Source of the DNA: Astrothelium macrocarpum
Taxonomy: Eukaryota > Ascomycota > Dothideomycetes > Trypetheliales > Trypetheliaceae
DNA: 64,000 bases
Assembly (NCBI GenBank): GCA_021030915.1
Contig: JAGEMR010000084.1
Span: forward strand, 62,001 to 126,000
Reading direction: 5' to 3'
In this document: piece after piece, positions 56,312 to 64,000 of the stretch
Layout: the number at the start of each line of letters is the position of its first letter
Position numbering within the stretch: position 1 is the stretch's first letter
Position numbers and translations under genes: made by a program
The notes under the pieces: generated by a model
What the model was told of the DNA's origin: nothing
The model's input: the letters and a program-made list of their open reading frames with translations, nothing else
Databases searched by the model: none

Positions 56312-59300
56312 CTATCCTCCATAGGATTGTAGTGGCGGAGGTGGTGAAAGAGCTCCATATGTGGGAAGACATTGTGAATAGCATCCGAGCTTAGTTATTG
56401 TCGCCCACATAGTGACTGTCCCCGGGGTGCCGTTGCCACACGTTGAGGTGCTTGGACTTATAGGTGGAGATGTAGAGTTGTACGTGATCGGTATACTGCC
56501 TGTACCGGTCAATATGGGGCTTGTGATGTTACCCAGTATCGGGCTAGTAGTGGGAGTAGAAGTCGTGGACTCTGTACCAGAGCGTGGGGCGTTACTCAGA
56601 GTCACTGAGGTTGTGTTCACGCTCGGAGATGGAGACACTGAGACTGGAGACGACGAAGGAGCCCCTCCAGTGCTTGTAAAAGTATTATTACCGGTAGCAC
56701 TGGTCGAGTAGGAGCCGAAACGATCCCCGGAAGCGAGTGATACTGGGGTCGTGCCCGTGCCAGGGAGCGATGAATTTACAGGAGGTGAATATGCCACCGG
56801 AGGCGGAAGGTAGATTGGTGCAGTCCCTATAACCGGGAGTGATGAGTTTACAGAAGGAGGAACTATTAGTGAAGGCGTCGATGGTGTTAGTGCCGTCCCA
56901 GTACCTGGAAGAGAAGAATTCAACAAAGGAGAAATCGTCAGTGAAGGCGTTGAGGGTGTTGGTAGTGTCCCGGTGCCCGGAAGAGATGAATTCAACGAAG
57001 GAGAGATTGTCAATGAGGGGCTGAAAGGAATTGGCACCGTACCAGTACCCGGAAGAGACGAAGTCAAAGAAGGGGAAATTGTCAATGAGGGGCTGAAAGA
57101 AGTTGGCACAGTGCCAGTGTTTAGGATGGGTGAAGTAGGCGCAGAAAAGGTTGTCAGATTAGATGTCGGCGAGGGACCTCCCCCAGTCAGGTAATTACTT
57201 GAATTGCCTGTTGTAGGGGTGGGGTACGCGCCAGTTCTTGCGCCAAAGGGTATGCTTACTGTGCCAGGAGACGATGTATTTGGGGAAAGATACGACAAGG
57301 GAACAGGAACTGCCACACTCGGTGCAGAGGTACCAGTGCCAGGCAACGACGAATTTCCAGTCAAAATGGGAATAGATGTTGGCGTTGCTGCGGTTGGGTA
57401 ACCGCCAGTACTCGTAACATTGACTATGCCTGTTGTACTAATGGTCGAATACGTTCCCACCCGAGGCGCAGAAGCTCCAGAATAGGAGGTTGTTTCATTT
57501 GTAGTTGTATTGGGCAACAATGAGGCAGTAAGTACCGGTGTCGACGTTTCGTTCGAGGACAACGGCAACAGACTTCCGGAAGACACAGGACTGATTGATG
57601 TAGTGTTGGGGCTTGGAGAAGTCCCTGTAATCGGGATTGTCGATGTTGTTGAGTATGTGCCCACTCTTGGAGCATTTGTTTCTGATCCACCCACGCCCGA
57701 TGTTACGTTTACGGAAATGGGAATTGTAATAGTACTATTGATGGTCGAGGTGATAGTACTGGAAATATTTGAGCTTGTCAATGCCACCAGTGCAGAAGAA
57801 TTTGTAGATGGTGGGACAGTCGGTCCTCCCGAGACAACTGATTGGGTACTTGAGCCGGCGACAAAACTTGTAGCATTAACAGCAGCAATAACAGAGCTAT
57901 TCAGGCTTGGTAATGGGGATGGGGCTCCAGATAAAATAATTTCAGTAGCAGAACCAGTGGCAAAGCCATTCGTGTTTGTGATGATCGTCGAATTAATATT
58001 CGGACTGGGCGTTGGACCTCCAGAGATTCCAGAGATCACGAACTCAGTGCTAGATCCCGTGGTAAAGCCGTTGGCAGTGACAGCAACAAGAGTGCTATTG
58101 ATGAGACTGGTGAGAGGACCACCTGAAATCACGCTGGCTGTGCTAAACCCTGTTGAATATTCGCTAATGAAAACTTCGACAGAAGAGCTAACGCTTGATG
58201 GTAGCTCTGAAGTAAACGTTGGTCCAAATGATGTAGATGCTGTTGTAGAATAGTAGCTTGTCGTCGTGGTTGTAGTAGAGGGCCCCAATCCTCTCGATGC
58301 GAGGCTTGCTCCACTACCTAGTGTACCCCATTCTGTGTATGTGTATGTGTACGTGCTGGTGGTTGACGAGCCATTCCCAAAAAAAGTTGTGGTCGTAATT
58401 GTCGATGTGATGATGGATTCAATGGCGTTTCCGCTCAAATATGTGGCGACTTGGGTGGCATTTGTGATTTCACTATAGCTTCCTGCAGCAATTCCTGTGT
58501 TGTTACCATTGAATACCGTAGAAGTAGCGGTTTCTGCGTAAAATGACGATGTGATTGCTGCATACGCTGTGCTCCATGAGTAGCTAAGAGTTTCAAACCA
58601 TGAACCGTTTGCATAAGTGGTGCCAAATGAGGTGGAGAACGTGGTTCCAGATGAGGACGCAGTCGAAAACACCGAACCATTGCGGAACGCGAATGAAATT
58701 GGTGGAGCAGTTACTATGGGTGGCGAAGCAGAAAAGAGTGATGCGAGAGAAGGTGAAGTGTCGTTCGAGCTCACGTTGCTTAAGCCCAAGCCCTGGAAAG
58801 AAGGACCGCTGGTGGAGTTCCCATCATAACCCGGAGCAACTACCTGCAAGGTTGCTGCCAATGAACCGGACAGGTAAGAGATATTTTGCCAAGTGTCCAT
58901 GAGAAAGCATACGCTACCACTGGCTGAGGTGGAATCGAAGTTGAACCCTTGGCAAACGACATCATCATATAAGTTGTCTGCCTTTGCACAGGCATCAGCA
59001 CATTGTGTTTCAGTTGAGGCATATGACGACGGTACTGGGTACCAAACTGGCCCATTGATGACCGCATCACAGTAGATATTGTAAGTGTATAGCGTTGAAT
59101 TCTCGAAAAGATACGCTTGGGTATTATTGGCGCTGGGGCATGAAAAGTCTAACGCGGTAGCCGTGCTATAGGGTGCAGAGGCAGTAGAAGCCGGGTATTG
59201 GGTTGAGAAATCTGTAGAGCTCGCAGATGCCGTAATTGATGCTGTAGAGAAACCGGAGCTAAACGAGGATCCTGGTGCAGCAGAAGATGAAACAGATCCA

Positions 59301-60094
59301 TTTTGCACAGTTGGAGTGACAGTGACAGTCGTAAAGGCTGTTGGCTCTGTTGTTGTATAATAGACATCCTCAATGGTGACTTCCCATGCGCCCTCCAATG
59401 CAACCTTTGTCAAATTAGCTTAGAGTAACTTAAAATCGGATCAGACTCACTGAAGCTGCCTCAGTATAAGTAGAAATTGTGGTTGTTGCGGGGACACCAT
59501 AGCAGCTGCAGGCACTGGACATTGAGGCACCGATAGAACTATTATCAAAAGCAGTAGAATTGTCGTCAACATCACGCATGAACACTCGAATCTCATCCAC
59601 TAAGTTGGAATCTTGACGCTTTAGCTTCGCTGCGTTCGGCACAACAGTAGTTGTAACCGTCTCGACAGGCGTATAGTGCACATGATTGCTGACTGTGCTC
59701 GTGCTCGTTGTAATGGTGGTCGTGCCGGTGCTAAGTCGGATTAGACCTCAATTAAGTGGAGAGGTTTTCTTACGTACGCAACAGGGGTGTAATCAGTTTC
59801 TATAGTCTGAGTTGGTGCACCAATGAGAGCGCTACAGAATGGTCCTGCTGCCGAGTTGTCCTCAAGCACCTGATAATAGGTATCATTGACACATATTTGG
59901 CTTTGACGTTTCTCGATCCTGGGAATATGTCCATAGAGTTTCGCAAGTTTCCTGAGTAGGCTCGGTTGTTTGTCCCGTGTCTCATCGGTATTATCATCCT
60001 GCTTAGGTCGCCCTGAGTCTACTATTCGGGCGCACACATGTGATGTGAATAAGAGAAGATAGATGATTGCTAGCAAACGAGTGGGAGACTGCAT
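56312..60094 (-). CDS. Large Ser/Thr-rich secreted adhesin-like wall protein with tandem repeats
   Basis: Exons 60094-59778, 59730-59451 and 59404-56312 give 1229 residues. A signal peptide (LLAIIYLLLFTSHVCA) is followed by dibasic Kex2-like sites (IEKR and LKR, each before a Gln). A cysteine-bearing domain at about residues 285-380 (YCDAVINGPVWYPVPSSY, ETQCADACAKADNLYDDVVC, CFLMDTWQNISY) resembles PAN/Apple-like modules. The remaining about 800 residues are Ser/Thr/Pro-rich with many Asn-Xaa-Ser/Thr sites. A run of 24-residue units (core NSSLPGTGT) is encoded by 72-bp tandem repeats at about 56740-57140. No clear GPI signal is seen: the end is CGNGTPGTVTMWATITKLGC followed by a Pro/Tyr-rich tail. 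The protein is probably a heavily O-mannosylated cell-surface protein. Ligand unknown. Confidence 0.75.
56740..57140 (-). repeat. 72-bp tandem repeat array within the adhesin-like gene
   Basis: Equivalent bases recur at 56757, 56829, 56901, 56973, 57045 and, more diverged, 57117, an exact 72-bp period. The unit encodes 24 residues with the core NSSLPGTGT. The copies at 56901, 56973 and 57045 are the most alike. Confidence 0.85.
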
Positions 60095-61074
60095 AACGAC
60101 GTTGCCAAGCAAAGTCCTACTCAATAAGTGATTTGGAACGAGTGTCCACAACTTCGATATAGAGCAAGCAGCGTAAGTCTCAAACTTATAGATTGAAAAG
60201 AATAGGAAACGACAGTCATTCTGCAAAGTTCTTGGACAGCCACCTTCGAGTCGGTCTATCTCTACCTTGCAGAATGAGAAGCTGAACTCAAGAAGTGTCA
60301 CCGCGACTAGCTACCTTGCAGGAGGACCAGCCATCTTGAATTTGGCTCAATGGCCTCAGAAACGGAAGACAAGAAGCACGCCTTCCACGAATGTTACGAT
60401 AGCGGAACGCAGAAGGGGTTGGATTTGATCGTGCGGTCCCTTGCATAAGCAGTCAAGCTTAGAAGATCAGTACAAATGACCCACATTCCTAGAGAAAGAG
60501 CGCCCTTTCTGGGCATCTCCTATCATCCATCGTCGCGAACCGCGTCAATTCTCAAGAGACAAATCAGAGGGTGGTGCGCGATCATTATGCTACGACAGCG
60601 TTGCACGTAAAATGCGACCTCTTCTTCAGCAATGACCTGATTGTACATTATCAATGTTAGCTTTGCAACTGAGGGCAAAGAATAGGGCTCGCTACTGAAG
60701 GGTTAAGTGGTTAGAAAGACGGCTTCTTCAGACCGTTGGATTATTAGCCGATTGCCGATGCGTCCAGTAATAAATGTTGTCCAAACTGCCAACGCAGAAA
60801 TCAATCAGGCAAGTGAGTGGCGACAGAAGTGAGAGCGTGGTGTTCCTACCTATCTCCTACATACGATCCAGCAGAAGGGGACGTGCGATCGGAAATGTTC
60901 GCATGATCACCGGAAGCTTGAACCGCCATCCTGGCTTGCTCAGTCATCACCTCCTCTTTTGACGCGTTTGAAGCCAATCCCTTCACATCTGTGCCTGGAC
61001 ACCTCTCCGTGCAGCTCCAATGCTTGGAGGTAGGTAAGAGCGAGAAAGAGCTGCTGCCCGAGGGCTAGCATTCC
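60095..61074. other. Divergent promoter region
   Basis: About 980 bp between the starts of the adhesin-like and Meh1-like genes. No coding frame or motif of note. Confidence 0.45.
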
Positions 61075-61649
61075 ATGGGTTCGTGCTTGTCCTGCCTAGG
61101 ACTAAAGCGGGGGGCGTCGAGTCCAGAAGTGAGCTCCCAACACGTCTTTTCGAGTGTTACAGCTCCCAATACTGATATTCCCTTGCTCAGCCATCCGAGA
61201 CGTCGCGCCTTCTCTACGAAGATCCTTACCAGCCTCATTACGGTGCTCCGAATCACCACCCTAACATCCCTCAACCCGATCCCGAGGAGCTTCGTCGCGA
61301 GCGCGATGCCCTAGAGCGCCTGTGTGCGCAGACTTCTGAGTACAGTATACTTCTCCGGCTTGAACGCAACAGCATTGACCCCTTTGCTCCCAGCAAACTG
61401 ATAGACGTCGCACAATCATCGAATGCAGAAGAGGTGTCGAAAATAAACAGCGAGTACCCTCATTTGTTCAACCAACGATTTCAGGCACCGCGCCCCTCAT
61501 CAATATCATCCTCAGAAACAACAAACATTCCGGAGGCGGCTTGGCTTGCAGCAGACGCAGACAAGTTGGAAGACTGGGCCCAGGTCAAGCAAATTTCTAC
61601 CGGTAGAATTGTGACTGAGCTGGGAAAGGCAACTATCAATCACGCTTAA
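61075..61649 (+). CDS. MEH1: LAMTOR1/Meh1(Ego1)-like lipid-anchored vacuolar adaptor
   Basis: Exons 61075-61128 and 61191-61649 (intron GTGAGC...GCTCAG) join in phase to 170 residues. The N-terminus MGSCLSCLGLKRG has Gly2 for N-myristoylation and nearby Cys residues for palmitoylation, as in Ragulator p18/LAMTOR1 and yeast Ego1. It is followed by SETSRLLYEDPYQPHYG and a helix rich in Arg/Glu (PEELRRERDALERLCAQTSE), the usual pattern of fungal members. The short C-terminus contains LADADKLEDW-type helix residues and ends ELGKATINHA. Members anchor the EGO/Ragulator complex and Rag GTPases to the vacuole for TORC1 signalling. The first exon is short, so a naive frame scan misses the true protein. 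Confidence 0.8.
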
Positions 61650-61760
61650 GTCTCACATATATGAGGCGTTTAGCATCTAATATTTTCGCAACTATTGAGA
61701 TACATTCATTTGCAAGGTTCAGGACTAATTAATACAAATTTCACAATTCACCCTTCGTAA

Positions 61761-63544
61761 CTACCAACCTTCGATTGGCTTCATCTTCACCATCAAACCG
61801 CCCTTTGGGCGTGCTGTGATACCACCCTTTATTTCAATTTCCTGAGTCGGGTCTGCAAGCTCCATTTCAAATCTGCCCACCCAAGCAGCCAGCAAGCAAG
61901 CGAACTCCGCCTTTGCAAATGCTTGGCCAATGCAGCTTCTTGGTCCATGAAGGAACGTGAGGAAGCTGAAATTGCTGTCCGCCCCGCCGGTATTATTCGC
62001 GTGTCCAGTGGTGCGATCAATCCAGCGATCCGGATTGAAAGACCTGGCATCCGGACCCCAAAGCTTTACACTCTGATTTATGGCCCATGGGCAGATGATA
62101 ACCGTGGTACCCTTTGGAATCGGGGTTCCAAGGATTGTGGTGTCATGGGCAGCTTGTCTCATAGTTGTCGGAACCGGTGAGTAGAAGCGGAGTACTTCGT
62201 TGCAGACCGCATTCAGATAAGGCAGTGAGTCGATATCGGTTGATGTGATAGGTTTTGACCCGTCCTCGACGCTGGGAAGCGTGCCACGAATCTCCTCGCG
62301 CAGACGGGTTTGTATGTCGGGATGTTGACACAACAACAATATTGCCCATGTCATTGCCGAGGCCGTAGTTTCATGGCCTGCCGCCAGAAAAGTCATGTTC
62401 TGATTGACTAGATCATCATCACTGAAACCACCGGATTCCAGAGCTACCGAGATGATATCGTGTTCCACTCGACCACCCTTTTCGATACGCCTCCTTTTGT
62501 CCTGTACCAGACGGAGGCAGATTTGTTTGATCGTGGTCGCAGCATTCTCCAAATCTGTATTGCGTTGGACAGGAAGGGCACGGAGTAGCCATATTGGAAG
62601 GAACATTCCAAGCAGTTGAAGAATTCTCCCAACTCTACCGGGATCGAAGATTTTTTTGTAGACCTGGACAAGTTCACCATTTGGGTTTTGTATTGAATTG
62701 AAGTCGTTGCCCATGCCGGCCGTGCCAATGATATCTAGAGTGGCTCTTGCGGCCCAGCCTTGAACTTCCACACTATTTTCATATGATGCACTAAGTTCCT
62801 TCGTCATTGTGAGTGTCAATTCGCGAGCTTTAGCCCAGAAAATAGGATACAGATCCTTGATATGACGGAATGCAAAAGCCGGCATAAGATTCTTCCTTTG
62901 CCTCTGTCTCGTGTGGTCAGACTGTGTCAATTACAAATATCATGGTCAAGCGTAGCGTACCTTGTGTTCATCACCTTCAGCTAACAGTATGCCGACACCC
63001 AAAATTTTGCTGATGGTTTTGCGAACATGACTTGGTTTGATGAATTCGTAATTCTTGGTTACAAGAACTTCTCTAAGTGCGTCTGGGTTTGCTAGCAAGA
63101 CTCTCTCATCATTGAATACGTGCAAGTAACGGATTAAACCGTTATGATCAATGTCATCCAGCCATTCACGAGCAGGTGCGCCAGTGGGACTTTTCATAAT
63201 GGTTGGAAATTGGCCCATCAAAAAAGTGCCGCCCTTCACAAGAATTAGCATTCGGGTCGTGACATACTTTGGAGAATTGAACTTGCCTTTGGTCCAGGTA
63301 AATTTCGAAGCGGACTGAAGAACCTTGGCCAAAGTACTAATTTCCAGATGCTCTTTAAAGACCCAAGGAGACAAATCAAGGCTAGCGCAGTTGACATCAG
63401 AGATCCATTTAATAGGAGTTGGGGAGCATATTGATGTATCAGCAACGAAGCCATTGCGGCCAAGGTAATAATCGCCATGATGCCGAAAGCCATATTGGCG
63501 GGCAAGGAGCTGATTGCTCTACGAGCAGAATTGTTCAAAGACAA
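61761..63544 (-). CDS. Cytochrome P450 monooxygenase
   Basis: Exons 63544-63287, 63233-62961 and 62903-61761 give 557 residues. Two hydrophobic N-terminal segments (IMAIITLAAMASLLI, LMSTALALICLLGSL) anchor it in the ER, followed by the hinge LRNLPGPKGG. Signatures: LAAGHETTASAMTW (I-helix oxygen-binding Thr), EVLR (ExxR, K-helix), FNPDRW, and the haem loop FLHGPRSCIGQAFAKAE with the Cys ligand. The layout is that of fungal microsomal class II P450s needing NADPH-P450 reductase. The first intron is best read as GC-AG (GCAAGT donor), because this joins the hinge PGPK directly to GGTFLMG in phase. Substrate unknown; no cluster of biosynthetic genes is visible nearby. Confidence 0.92.
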
Positions 63545-64000
63545 CTAGCTTGAATTGCAAAGGCCGAAGCACTATAGCAAGGAAAAGTAAGACTTTAAAA
63601 TAGAAAATCCATGGAAGTGAGAACGCTCGACAACAAAAAAAAGAATGAAAGAGTAACGTGTCAAATGATACCTAGACTACTTAAAACGCTATGCGCATGA
63701 GCCTAGGGCAACGGGAACGGAGAATGAATCTTCACCGGTAGCCTCGCGTTTACCGACGGAAAAGGAAATGCCTCGCAGGCCTGACTTTAGGTTAGGGCGC
63801 AGCAGACAGCCGAACATCCATTACTGCATCACTGACACGAGCAAAGAATGGTGAAAGGATTTGCTTTTCAATTGGGTCTGTGCTGTAATGGGCTGAAGTC
63901 GCAGTGGCGGCCGGTGTCAACCAACCTCGGCATGCCAACACCACCTTATCAAGCTCACATGACAGTCATGGACTCTCGGATCAGAGACTATTCAATGTTG
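63545..64000. other. Upstream region of the P450 gene
   Basis: 456 bp to the window edge. An A-rich tract at about 63630-63645 is the only notable feature. Confidence 0.4.

Noticed and set aside
57510..58253. 247-codon plus-strand frame
   Set aside because: Antisense to the Ser/Thr-rich adhesin coding region, where repetitive codons leave the opposite strand open.
1..64000. tRNA, rRNA and CRISPR features
   Set aside because: No cloverleaf with consistent A/B-box sequence, no rRNA segment and no regularly spaced short repeats were found; CRISPR is not expected in a fungal nuclear genome.

Overview
The window is nuclear DNA of a filamentous ascomycete (Pezizomycotina). The evidence is short (about 45-80 nt) GT..AG introns with CTAAT/CTGAC-type branch sites, fungal protein families (HeLo, GH28, GH5 ExgD-type, P450, UFD4, DOA4) and a transposon relic with RIP-like C-to-T decay. 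A secreted polygalacturonase suggests a plant- or litter-associated lifestyle. The species cannot be named from sequence alone. No rRNA, tRNA or CRISPR array was seen.

Region 1-12.4 kb is accessory. A HeLo-domain (HET-S type) gene runs off the left edge and is divergent from a protein-kinase plus ankyrin-repeat locus whose reading frame looks broken. About 3 kb of decayed sequence follows, then a small Ser/Thr-rich membrane protein gene. Next comes a 1787-bp pogo/Fot1-type element with perfect 64-bp terminal inverted repeats, a TA target duplication and an extremely AT-rich, mutated transposase.

Region 12.6-48.9 kb is mostly conserved housekeeping: a small mitochondrial-type protein; DOA4 (deubiquitinase) head-to-head with VPS27 (ESCRT-0); a DXD glycosyltransferase; an alpha/beta-hydrolase-like protein lacking the nucleophile serine; a decayed pseudogene; an endopolygalacturonase; a membrane-anchored exo-beta-1,3-glucanase; NMN adenylyltransferase divergent from a UFD4-type HECT ligase; a CUE-SMR protein; a DHA1 drug:H+ antiporter; a four-TM protein with a PPPY tail; and the ER chaperone BiP/Kar2, whose C-terminus reads HGEL.

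Region 49-56.3 kb is gene-poor, with one confident gene, a small Cys-rich protein at 54.57 kb. Region 56.3-63.6 kb holds a large Ser/Thr-rich cell-wall adhesin-like gene with 72-bp tandem repeats, a LAMTOR1/Meh1-like lipid-anchored protein, and a cytochrome P450 with a probable GC-AG intron.

Functionally, several genes belong to ubiquitin and endosome/vacuole biology: DOA4, VPS27, UFD4, CUE-SMR, the PPPY membrane protein and Meh1-like. Others serve the wall and secretion: BiP, GH5, GH28, the glycosyltransferase and the adhesin. Splice sites were chosen by eye so that exons join in phase; transcripts were not available.
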